A stretch of 7,540 nt of DNA from Oscillospiraceae bacterium (GTDB taxonomy: Bacteria; Bacillota_A; Clostridia; Oscillospirales; Oscillospiraceae). Position 1 is the first letter of the stretch. Each line of letters starts with the position of its first letter. Below the pieces are notes generated by a model. It worked only from the letters and a program-made list of their open reading frames with translations. It searched no databases and was not told the DNA's origin. Below are positions 1 to 6,120 of this stretch, piece by piece. The DNA is taken from positions 1-7,540 of the forward strand of contig JAGAFT010000123.1 of NCBI GenBank assembly GCA_017627975.1, given 5' to 3'. The translations under genes were made by a program, and so were the position numbers.

Positions 1-168
1 TTCGCCCCAGTGCGGCGCCGTAAAGAACGGAAAATACCGTCCTGCCACCGTGACGGAAGTGATGATGATATCCGCAATCAGAAGCAGCTTGCAGATGAAG
101 AGCATGATTTTGTAAGCCCAGTCATAGACCGGCTTGATTTTCTCAAGCGTGCGGAAAAAAGCAGGCAT
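1..168 (-). CDS. dctQ: TRAP transporter small permease (DctQ), N-terminal part
   Basis: The first 56 codons of a gene that runs off the left edge of the window. The translation starts MPAFFRTLEKIKPVYDWAYK, followed by one hydrophobic helix at about residues 20-43 and then the stretch AGRYFPFFTAPHWGE. A helix followed by an Arg-Tyr-Phe turn and a Trp-x-Glu motif is the usual first segment of the DctQ small membrane subunit of TRAP transporters, which pairs with the large DctM subunit to move a solute driven by a sodium or proton gradient. The ATG at 168 is preceded by a modest purine-rich site (AAAGGGG). It lies 108 bases downstream of the binding-protein gene on the same strand, which supports the assignment. 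DctM would be expected beyond the left edge. The substrate cannot be told from this fragment. Confidence 0.85.
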   Translation of the reverse strand, partial: MPAFFRTLEKIKPVYDWAYKIMLFICKLLLIADIIITSVTVAGRYFPFFTAPHWGE

Positions 169-189
169 ATGAAACCCCTTTCATAGCAT

Positions 190-260
190 GATCCCAACAG
201 CTAAAAAGAAGGGTGCAGGGGGTTAAACCCTGCACCCCGGACGGGTTTATCTGTTGGGTC
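190..260 (-). promoter_or_regulatory. Two-layer intercistronic hairpin between dctP and dctQ
   Basis: Read on the minus strand, the inner element is a perfect 10-bp stem (GGGTGCAGGG, 228-237 with 211-220) around a 7-base loop, followed by the T-rich stretch TTCTTTTTAG, so it looks like a Rho-independent terminator. An outer stem encloses it: GACCCAACAGATAAA (246-260) pairs with TTTAGCTGTTGGGATC (190-205), giving 14 pairs with one mismatch and one bulged base. The outer stem uses the end of the T-tract. Inference: the element causes partial termination and/or protects the 3' end of the dctP message, so that binding protein is made in excess over permease, as is common for transporter operons. 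Confidence 0.7.
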
Positions 261-276
261 TTGTTTCAGTCAATTC

Positions 277-1269
277 TTACTGCAGAGCCATGATCTGCTC
301 GTAGATATCTTCCATGCCGGCGATGTTCTCTTCCAGCACGCTCTTGGTGGCTTCCTGCCAGGGGGTCTTATCCTCAACCTCGATGATGGTGCAGCCCTTC
401 TCGACCAGGGTCTTGGCAGCCTCTTCCTGCTTCTCGGTCACGGATTCCTTGCAGACCTGCATGGCATAGTCGGCAGCTTCCTGAACCATGGCCTTCTGCT
501 CGTCGGAGAGCTTGCTGAGGCAGTTGTCGGTGGCAATCAGCTCGATGGTGCCGAGGGTGTGGCCATCCTTCAGCAGATAGGGAGCAACTTCCTGGAAGGA
601 GTTGGACAGGTAGTTGGTGATGGGCTGCTCAGCAGCATCCACAACACCGGTCTGCAGGCTGGTGTAGAGTTCGCCGAAGGAAACCGGCGTAAAGGCAGCG
701 CCCAGGCCCTTGACCATGCCGGTCATGATCGGGTCGTCGGACACACGGATCTTGAGGCCCTTCAGGTCGTCGATGGTGTGGATTTCAACCTTGGAGAAGA
801 AGTGACGGAAGCCTTCCTCGCCGTAGGCCAGGCCGTTGAAGGGCAGGCCGACTTCCTTGGACTCGGCCAGCATTTCCTTGGCCAGGTCGCTCTCGACGAA
901 GTTCCAGTAATGATCCTCGCTGGTGAAAACATAGGGCAGGGTCAGGAAGACGCTCTTCACGGCGCCGTACTGGTTCAGGGCAAACGCGGAGATGCGGACG
1001 ATGTCGACAGAGGTGTCGCCGCCCAGGATGTTGGCAAGGACGGTCTTCTCATCGCCCATGACGCCGCTGGCCTGGATGTCGACCACAATGTCTCCGCCGG
1101 ACAGCTCTTCCAGCTTCTCTTTGAAAGCCAGAGCAACGTCACCTACGACCGTTCCTTCGATGGGGTTGACTTCTGCATAGGTCAGCGTAATCGGGTCTGC
1201 GGAAGCAGACACTGCGCAGACTGCAAAAATCATGCACAGGGTCATCAGAAGTGCCAGGGTTTTTTTCAT
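277..1269 (-). CDS. dctP: TRAP transporter solute-binding protein, DctP family
   Basis: A 330-residue extracytoplasmic binding protein that captures a small carboxylated solute and hands it to the DctQM permease. Residues 1-24 form a Sec signal peptide (MKK, a hydrophobic core, then SASA before Asp25). No proper lipobox is visible, so type I cleavage is likely. The mature part is typical DctP: LTYAEVNPIEGT at the start, GFRHFFSK with IDDLKGLKIRV at 153-176, and ELYTSLQTGVVDAAEQP at 200-216. Arg175 in LKIRV corresponds to the conserved arginine that in this family salt-bridges the substrate carboxylate. Length matches the family (about 330). The ATG has a strong site AAGGAGGA (1277-1284) seven bases upstream. 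It is followed by dctQ. The substrate is not deducible: C4-dicarboxylates, sugar acids and keto acids are all possible. Confidence 0.93.
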   Translation of the reverse strand: MKKTLALLMTLCMIFAVCAVSASADPITLTYAEVNPIEGTVVGDVALAFKEKLEELSGGDIVVDIQASGVMGDEKTVLANILGGDTSVDIVRISAFALNQYGAVKSVFLTLPYVFTSEDHYWNFVESDLAKEMLAESKEVGLPFNGLAYGEEGFRHFFSKVEIHTIDDLKGLKIRVSDDPIMTGMVKGLGAAFTPVSFGELYTSLQTGVVDAAEQPITNYLSNSFQEVAPYLLKDGHTLGTIELIATDNCLSKLSDEQKAMVQEAADYAMQVCKESVTEKQEEAAKTLVEKGCTIIEVEDKTPWQEATKSVLEENIAGMEDIYEQIMALQ

Positions 1270-1312
1270 TTTGGTTTCCTCCTTAATAATTTTGGGTTCT
1301 GCATATTTCTAT

Positions 1313-1330
1313 CCGTTTCTTTCGAAACGG
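1313..1330 (-). promoter_or_regulatory. Perfect inverted repeat in the dctP promoter or leader
   Basis: CCGTTTC and GAAACGG form a perfect 7-bp inverted repeat with a 4-base spacer, 43 bases upstream of the dctP ATG. On the minus strand the spacer is GAAA, so the transcript would fold into a 7-bp stem capped by a GNRA tetraloop. It overlaps the predicted transcription start, so it could be a repressor operator, a 5'-end hairpin that stabilises the message, or both. The inverted repeat is seen directly; its role is inferred. Confidence 0.55.
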
Positions 1331-1332
1331 AA

Positions 1333-1360
1333 CAGATACAAAGATAAGGTGCAAAATCAA
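1333..1360 (-). promoter_or_regulatory. Candidate dctP promoter
   Basis: On the minus strand, TTGATT (1355-1360) is followed after 16 bases by TATCTG (1333-1338). The -10 box is imperfect. Transcription would start near 1326, giving a leader of about 56 bases. Its -35 box sits one base away from the -35 box of the opposite-facing promoter at 1362-1390. Confidence 0.4.
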
Positions 1361-1361
1361 A

Positions 1362-1390
1362 TTCACATTTTCATTCTTTTATGATATGAT
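1362..1390 (+). promoter_or_regulatory. Sigma-A-type promoter with extended -10 for the YcxB-like gene
   Basis: TTCACA (1362-1367), a 17-base spacer, then TATGAT (1385-1390), preceded by TG at 1382-1383 to give an extended -10 (TGATATGAT). The predicted start is near 1397, leaving a leader of about 86 bases before the ATG at 1483. Spacing and both boxes are close to consensus. Confidence 0.7.
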
Positions 1391-1482
1391 ACAGGAAGAA
1401 ATCTTGTTTGTCCAGCCTCGCTTACCGAAGCCTGGAAGATCCGGAAATCCCACGAAATTTTGCTCCCCTCGGAGGTACCGTC

Positions 1483-2016
1483 ATGTCCGCTGCGCAGCAG
1501 GAAGAACTTCTTTTCCTCTCCAATATCGATCAGAAAGATTTCCTTCGCTTTGCTCTCTTCGACACCTTTCGCGTGAAGAAGCGCTGGAAGACGCCCGTGC
1601 TCTTTGCCTTGCTCATGACGGCCTTTGCCGCGGCCTGTTTTGCCCTGCGTCAGAGCCGGGAGCAGGCTTTGCTGCTGAGCGGCGTACTGCTCGGGATCGG
1701 CCTGATCCTGCCGCTCGTCTGGTACCTGTGGTATCTCTCCTCCGTGAAGAAGGAAGCCCGGAAACTGGGTCTGTCCAAAACCCGAATCGCGTACAGTCTC
1801 CTGCTTCGCGACGACGGTGTCACGGTCAGGCGGGGAAAAGAAAAAGCGGAATATGCCTGGAAGAACACCTTCATGGCCCGCCGTGTGAAAGGCTGTATCT
1901 ACCTCTATGTCCTTCCGACCAGAGCCTTCCTGATGCCAAAGGCCGAGGAATCCGACGCTGCCTGGGACTTCATCTGCCGGCATCTGCCGGAGGCGAAGTG
2001 CAAAGACCTGCGGTAA
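1483..2016 (+). CDS. Small YcxB-like membrane protein
   Basis: A 177-residue protein with a soluble N-terminus (about 1-35), two hydrophobic helices at about 38-55 and 62-85 separated by a short polar loop (RQSREQ), and a C-terminal cytoplasmic domain (about 90-177). The C-terminal pattern, LLLRDDGVTVRRG followed by AEYAWKNT and YLYVLPTRAFLMPK, resembles the YcxB-like C-terminal domain found in many Firmicute membrane proteins of unknown role. The start at 1483 is chosen because GGAGG (1471-1475) lies seven bases upstream. The frame is open to ATG 1408, but those 25 extra codons have no ribosome site and read as leader. It is a single-gene transcription unit with its own promoter and terminator, divergent from dctP and convergent with asnB. 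Its function is unknown; the family match is from pattern only. Confidence 0.8.
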   Translation: MSAAQQEELLFLSNIDQKDFLRFALFDTFRVKKRWKTPVLFALLMTAFAAACFALRQSREQALLLSGVLLGIGLILPLVWYLWYLSSVKKEARKLGLSKTRIAYSLLLRDDGVTVRRGKEKAEYAWKNTFMARRVKGCIYLYVLPTRAFLMPKAEESDAAWDFICRHLPEAKCKDLR

Positions 2017-2052
2017 ATTCGCCTTGTCCACGCTGATAAATGATTGTCATTT

Positions 2053-2086
2053 ACGACTGATATTCTAATATATCAGTCGTTTTTTT
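2053..2086 (+). terminator. Rho-independent terminator after the YcxB-like gene
   Basis: ACGACTGATAT (2053-2063) pairs perfectly with ATATCAGTCGT (2070-2080) to give an 11-bp stem with a 6-base loop. The stem runs straight into seven T residues (2080-2086). On the plus strand this is a textbook terminator 36 bases after the stop codon. On the minus strand the same stem is followed by AAATGACAATC rather than a T-tract, so it would serve asnB poorly unless another factor acts. Confidence 0.9.
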
Positions 2087-2141
2087 ACAAGTTGGCATTC
2101 TGCCGAAATTCCGCTGTTATTTTTGTGCAGATCACACAAGC

Positions 2142-4001
2142 TCAGTTTACATAATGGTCATACCACAGCTGAAACAGCAGAAAGGTCCAGACTTCCCTGG
2201 CATAATCCGTCGTGTGGGTCTGCTCATAGGCTTTCTGCATTTTCTTTACCTGCCTGCGGTCGAACAGGTCCTGTTTCCGCAGAAACTCATCGGAACAGTA
2301 CCACCGGATCAGATCGCGGTAGTCTTCCCGCATCCACCGGGCAAACGGGATCCGGAACCCCATCTTTTTCTTTCCGATCAGTGTTTCCGGGACCTCGCGG
2401 CAGAGCAGGTCTTTCAGAATCCGCTTTTTGTTTCCATTCTGCAGTTTGAATTCCAGCGGGAGGCGCAGCGCCAGCTCTACAATTCTGTAATCCAGCAGCG
2501 GAGCTCTCGTCTCAAGGGAAACCGCCATCGAGGCCCGGTCGACCTTGGTCAGCACATCGTCCGGAAGGTAAGTGCTGAGATCGTGCAGCATCGCCTTCTC
2601 CAAAAGCGTTGTGCCCGAGGTCATGGCGGGCTGAAACACGCCCGGATCCGCCGCACCGCCCGCGATCCCCCGATACCGGTCCCACCAGGTATAGAGATCC
2701 GCGTCGACGATTTCTTCGTCACTCGTCAGATGAAAGAGCTTCACCCAGGTCCTGTTGTTGGCCCGCTCCCCCGCTTCCCGCAAGGGAAACAGATGCTCGG
2801 CTGCGTTCAAAGCTCTGCTGAGGCCCTGCAGCCTTTTGAGGCTTTCAAAATGCGCATAGGTGTTGTACCCGCAGAAGAGCTCATCCCCCGCGTCTCCGGA
2901 GAGGGCCACCGTGACACGTTCCCTTGCCATGGAACTCACCAGAAGCGTCGCAATCTGGGACGGATCCGCCATCGGCTCATCAAAGCACCGCGGAAGCTGC
3001 CCCAGAAGGTTCTTCCCCTCTTCCATGGAAAGCACTCTAGTCTCGTGCACGGTGCCGAGGTATTGCGCCACCTTCTCCGCCGCCTGCGACTCATCGAATT
3101 CCGGTTCCCGGAAGCCTACCGTAAAGGTCTTTACCGGCCCGTCGGAGAGCTTCTGCATCTTCGCGGCGATCAGGCTCGAATCCACTCCGCTGCTCAGGAA
3201 AGCGCCCAGGGGCACATCGCTGATCATCCGGAGCCGGACTGCGTCCTCCAGCAGCGCGTTCAGTTCCTCCAGCGCGTCCTCGTAGCTTCCGGTAAAGGGT
3301 TCCTGTCGGCTCACGACATCCGGCACGGACCAGTAACGCCGCTTCTCCACCCCCAGGGGCGTCCACTTCAGGATCTCCCCCGGGAGCAGCTTGAACGTAT
3401 TTCGGAAGATGCTCTGTCTTCCCGGGATATATTCCGCCGCAAGGTACACCGTCAGCGCGTCCCGGTCAATCTCCTTCCGGAAGCCCGGGTACTTCATGAT
3501 CGGCTTCAGTTCGGAGGCGAAGACCAGCGTCTCGCCGTCGGTAAAATAATAAAGCGGCTTGACGCCCATCCGGTCCCGGGCCAGATACAGGCTCTGTGCC
3601 TCCCGGTCGAAGAGCGCGAAGGCAAACATGCCGTTGAAACGCTGCACGGCATCGATGCCCCAGGCCTCATAGGCCGCGAGAATGACCTCCGTGTCGGTTC
3701 CCGTCCGAAAGCGGTATCCCTTCTGTTCCAGCTGCGCTCGAAGGTCCCGATAATTATAGATCTCTCCGTTGAAGCTGATGACGGTGCGGCTGCTCTCCGA
3801 GCTCATCGGCTGGCGGCCGGCTGCGCTCAGATCCAGAATGGACAGTCTGCAGTGCGCAAGACCGACCCGAAAGCCGCTTTCCAGCGCTTCCAGCATGCAT
3901 CCCTGATCATTCGGTCCCCGGTATCGGATCTCATTGATCATTTCACAGAGGTTTTCTTCCGAACCAAGTCCTCTGTCGATAAATCCGCAGATTCCGCACA
4001 T
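2142..4001 (-). CDS. asnB: Asparagine synthase (glutamine-hydrolysing), AsnB type
   Basis: A 619-residue two-domain enzyme that makes asparagine from aspartate, ATP and glutamine in the cytoplasm. The N-terminal class II glutaminase runs from about 1 to 210: nucleophile Cys2 (MCGICGF), RYRGPND at 26-32, SFNGEIYNY at 76-84 and GTDTEVIL at 101-108. The synthetase domain has the ATP pyrophosphatase loop LSSGVDSSL at 269-277, SGDAGDELFCGY at 368-379, and DDVLTKVDRASMA with SLETRAPLLD at 481-504. All expected catalytic motifs are present and length matches the bacterial AsnB group. The start is fixed because Cys2 must become N-terminal. The upstream GGGGGAGA is an ordinary, slightly distant ribosome site. 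It lies 62 bases downstream of glmS on the same strand with no visible promoter, so probably co-transcribed. Relatives in surface-polysaccharide clusters amidate sugars instead, but no such cluster is seen here. Confidence 0.93.
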   Translation of the reverse strand: MCGICGFIDRGLGSEENLCEMINEIRYRGPNDQGCMLEALESGFRVGLAHCRLSILDLSAAGRQPMSSESSRTVISFNGEIYNYRDLRAQLEQKGYRFRTGTDTEVILAAYEAWGIDAVQRFNGMFAFALFDREAQSLYLARDRMGVKPLYYFTDGETLVFASELKPIMKYPGFRKEIDRDALTVYLAAEYIPGRQSIFRNTFKLLPGEILKWTPLGVEKRRYWSVPDVVSRQEPFTGSYEDALEELNALLEDAVRLRMISDVPLGAFLSSGVDSSLIAAKMQKLSDGPVKTFTVGFREPEFDESQAAEKVAQYLGTVHETRVLSMEEGKNLLGQLPRCFDEPMADPSQIATLLVSSMARERVTVALSGDAGDELFCGYNTYAHFESLKRLQGLSRALNAAEHLFPLREAGERANNRTWVKLFHLTSDEEIVDADLYTWWDRYRGIAGGAADPGVFQPAMTSGTTLLEKAMLHDLSTYLPDDVLTKVDRASMAVSLETRAPLLDYRIVELALRLPLEFKLQNGNKKRILKDLLCREVPETLIGKKKMGFRIPFARWMREDYRDLIRWYCSDEFLRKQDLFDRRQVKKMQKAYEQTHTTDYAREVWTFLLFQLWYDHYVN

Positions 4002-4063
4002 TCTGCTCTCATCTCCCCCGTCGTGTTCCGGCGATCTGCAGCCCCGGCATCCGGTGCCGCGCT

Positions 4064-5932
4064 TTATTCCACCGTGACGCTCTTGGCGAGATTGCGGGGC
4101 TTGTCCACATCGAGGCCCCTTGCCACACTGGTATAGTAGCCGAGAAGCTGCAGCGGAATCACCGCCAGGCTTCCGATGAAGTGCTCATCCGCCTTCGGCA
4201 CATAGACGGTGAAGTCGTCGCTGTCTTCCACGCTGTAATGTCCGGAGCTGGTCAGGCCCATCAGGTAGGCTCCCCTGGCCTTGCATTCGGCCATATTACT
4301 GATGGTTTTCTCATAGAGCCCGCTCTGGGTGAGGACCCCGATGACAAGGGTGTTGTCCTCCACAAGGCTGATGGTGCCGTGCTTCATCTCTCCGGCGGCG
4401 TAGGCCTCGCTGTGAATATAGCTGATTTCCTTCATCTTGAGGCTGCCCTCCAGACAGATGGCATAGTCCAGCCCCCGTCCGATGAAGAAGATGTCCTTGG
4501 CCATGGCGAACTTTGCCGCGAACCACTGGATCCGCTCCTTGTCCTCCAACACCCGGATCATCTTATCCGGGATGGCGTTCAGTTCCTCGATGAAGCTGGC
4601 AACCTGCTCCTCGGTAATTTTTCCCCGGACCGCGGCCAGCTGGACCGCCAGGACGTATACCGCCATCAGCTGGGCACTGTAGGCCTTCGTCGTCGCCACG
4701 GCGATCTCCGGCCCGGCCAGCGTATAGAGCACATTGTCCGCCTCCCGCGCGATGGTGGAGCCCACCACATTCACGATGGCGAGCGTCCTTCCGCCGTGGG
4801 CCTTGGCCTCCCGAAGCGCCGCCAGGCTGTCCGCCGTTTCCCCGGACTGCGAAATGATGATCGTCAGGCAGTCCTCTCCGGTCAGCAGTTTCCGGTAGCG
4901 ATATTCCGACGCCAACTCCACCCGCACCGGAATCTCCGCCAGGTCTTCCAGGACATATTGAGCCGCCATCCCCACATGCCAGGCGGATCCGCAGGCCACG
5001 ATACAGATAGACCCGATTTCCCGGAGGTACTCCTCGGTCAGGCCGGCGGAGGAAAGATCGATCTTCCCCTCCTTCAGAAGGCTCTTGAGGGTATCGCGCA
5101 CCGCGGCAGGCTGTTCATGAATTTCCTTGATCATGAAATGCTCAAAGCCGTTCTTTTCCGCCGCTTCGGCATCCCAGGTGATCTCCACGGTATCGTGCTT
5201 TACCTCATCCCCGTTCAGGTCGTAGAAGCGCACTTCCCCGGGGGCCAGCCTTGCGACTTCGAGATTTCCAATGTAGCAGACCCTTCTGGTGTACTTCAGG
5301 ATCGCCGGCACGTCCGAGGCCAGATAGCTCTCCCCGTCCGCCACGCCGATGATCATGGGGCTGTCCTTGCGTGCGGCAAAAATCTCCCCCGGATAATCCC
5401 GGAACATCAGTGCCAGCGCATAGGAGCCGCGGACACGTACCATGGTCCTCGTGATGGCGTCGACGGGGCCGATTTTGTATTTCTTATAATAATAGTCCAC
5501 CAGCTTGATGACGACCTCGGTGTCTGTCTCCGAGTAGAAGGTATAGCCGTGGCGCAGAAGCTTGGCCTTCAGCTCGGCGTAATTCTCAATAATCCCGTTG
5601 TGAACGCCGACTACATCCGCCTCCACGGGGCCCGACCCGGACCCGGTACAGTTGCCGCTGACATGGGGATGGGCGTTGGTCTGGCTCGGCTCGCCGTGGG
5701 TAGCCCAGCGGGTATGCCCGATGCCGCAGGTCCCGGCGAGTGCGGCCCCATTGTCCGTCTTGACCGCCAGATTCCGGAGTTTCCCGGTCGCCTTTACCAC
5801 TTCGGCCAGCTTGCTTCCGTCCCGTACGGCAAGCCCCGCCGAGTCATAGCCCCGGTATTCCAGTCTGGCCAGTCCGTCCAGCAGAATCGGCGCTGCCTGA
5901 TGCCCCCCTGTAAAGCCAACAATTCCGCACAT
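4064..5932 (-). CDS. glmS: Glutamine-fructose-6-phosphate aminotransferase (isomerizing)
   Basis: A 622-residue enzyme that converts fructose-6-phosphate and glutamine to glucosamine-6-phosphate, the first step toward UDP-GlcNAc and peptidoglycan. Domain order: class II glutaminase with Cys2 (MCGIVGF), EYRGYDSAG at 25-33, GHTRWATHGEPS at 72-83, VHNGIIENY at 110-118 and SETDTEVV at 134-141. Two SIS sugar-phosphate domains follow (about 305-435 and 475-610), with ACGSAWH at 313-319, SQSGETADS at 361-369 and EGSLKMKEISYIHSEAYAAGEMKHG split across 495-519. The C-terminus is KPRNLAKSVTVE, the usual GlmS end. The ATG at 5932 is chosen because Cys2 must follow Met and GGGAGGG (5941-5947) lies eight bases upstream. 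The frame continues upstream to 6037, but that part is leader. Residues about 93-105 are a Gly/Ser-rich insert absent from E. coli GlmS. asnB follows. Confidence 0.96.
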   Translation of the reverse strand: MCGIVGFTGGHQAAPILLDGLARLEYRGYDSAGLAVRDGSKLAEVVKATGKLRNLAVKTDNGAALAGTCGIGHTRWATHGEPSQTNAHPHVSGNCTGSGSGPVEADVVGVHNGIIENYAELKAKLLRHGYTFYSETDTEVVIKLVDYYYKKYKIGPVDAITRTMVRVRGSYALALMFRDYPGEIFAARKDSPMIIGVADGESYLASDVPAILKYTRRVCYIGNLEVARLAPGEVRFYDLNGDEVKHDTVEITWDAEAAEKNGFEHFMIKEIHEQPAAVRDTLKSLLKEGKIDLSSAGLTEEYLREIGSICIVACGSAWHVGMAAQYVLEDLAEIPVRVELASEYRYRKLLTGEDCLTIIISQSGETADSLAALREAKAHGGRTLAIVNVVGSTIAREADNVLYTLAGPEIAVATTKAYSAQLMAVYVLAVQLAAVRGKITEEQVASFIEELNAIPDKMIRVLEDKERIQWFAAKFAMAKDIFFIGRGLDYAICLEGSLKMKEISYIHSEAYAAGEMKHGTISLVEDNTLVIGVLTQSGLYEKTISNMAECKARGAYLMGLTSSGHYSVEDSDDFTVYVPKADEHFIGSLAVIPLQLLGYYTSVARGLDVDKPRNLAKSVTVE

Positions 5933-5966
5933 GCTGTATTCCCTCCCGATCCGTTCAATAAAATGG

Positions 5967-6001
5967 AACAAACCACCTACAGATTCTGCAGGCGGTTTGT
6001 T
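5967..6001 (-). promoter_or_regulatory. Long hairpin in the glmS leader (candidate attenuator)
   Basis: On the minus strand ACAAACCGCCTGCA (5987-6000) pairs with TGTAGGTGGTTTGT (5968-5981) around the 5-base loop GAATC, and one more A-T pair closes it: 15 pairs in all. Two of these are G-U pairs that only form in RNA made from the minus strand; read from the plus strand they would be A-C clashes. The stem is followed by TCCATTTTATT, a weak T-rich tract, 20-35 bases before the glmS ribosome site. It sits inside the predicted glmS leader, so it may act as an attenuator or a translation-control hairpin. It could instead be a degenerate terminator for upstream transcription. Confidence 0.6.
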
Positions 6002-6027
6002 TTCAAGGCTCCCAAAACATGGATTAA

Positions 6028-6056
6028 ATTTTAACACATCGGCAGCCCGGTGAATA
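6028..6056 (-). promoter_or_regulatory. Candidate glmS promoter with extended -10
   Basis: On the minus strand TGTTAAAAT gives an extended -10 (TAAAAT at 6028-6033, TG one base upstream). The -35 is weak: TATTCA at 6051-6056 with 17-base spacing, or TTCACC at 6049-6054 with 15. The predicted start near 6021 gives a leader of about 88 bases containing the hairpin at 5967-6001. No clear terminator is seen between the U32 gene and this promoter, so read-through from upstream is also possible. Confidence 0.5.
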
Positions 6057-6120
6057 ATACCGTTTTCATGCCCCTTATCATACGGAAAAGATATGGCGTC
6101 GGTCTTCTTCCGTCTTATGA

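Noticed and set aside
559..1347. 262-codon plus-strand open frame opposite dctP
   Set aside because: It is antisense to the clear DctP protein and extends through the dctP ribosome site and leader, with no coding signals of its own.
2036..2054. Fur-box-like sequence (GATAAATGATTGTCATTTA)
   Set aside because: It resembles the iron box in composition, but the half-sites do not align with the GATAAT pattern, and it lies downstream of a gene beside a terminator rather than at a promoter.
2087..2141. Terminator for asnB from the TTGTG/CACAA inverted repeat
   Set aside because: The stem is only about five pairs and no T-tract follows it on the minus strand.
2154..4136. 660-codon open frame on the plus strand opposite asnB
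   Set aside because: It is antisense to a gene with every AsnB motif intact, its product shows no recognisable family pattern, and GC-rich codons commonly leave the opposite strand open.
4181..6034. 617-codon open frame on the plus strand opposite glmS
   Set aside because: It is a mirror of a fully motif-supported GlmS and runs on through the leader hairpin and promoter. It has no promoter, ribosome site or domain pattern of its own.
5933..6037. N-terminal extension of GlmS by 35 codons
   Set aside because: The glutaminase needs Cys at position 2, and the extension covers the ribosome site, hairpin and candidate promoter, so it is non-coding leader.
6078..6120. Imperfect stem (TCAT, ACGGAA with TTCCGT, ATGA) after the U32 stop as a terminator
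   Set aside because: The stem has a three-base bulge and a large inner loop, and is followed by TAAGGGGC rather than a T-tract.
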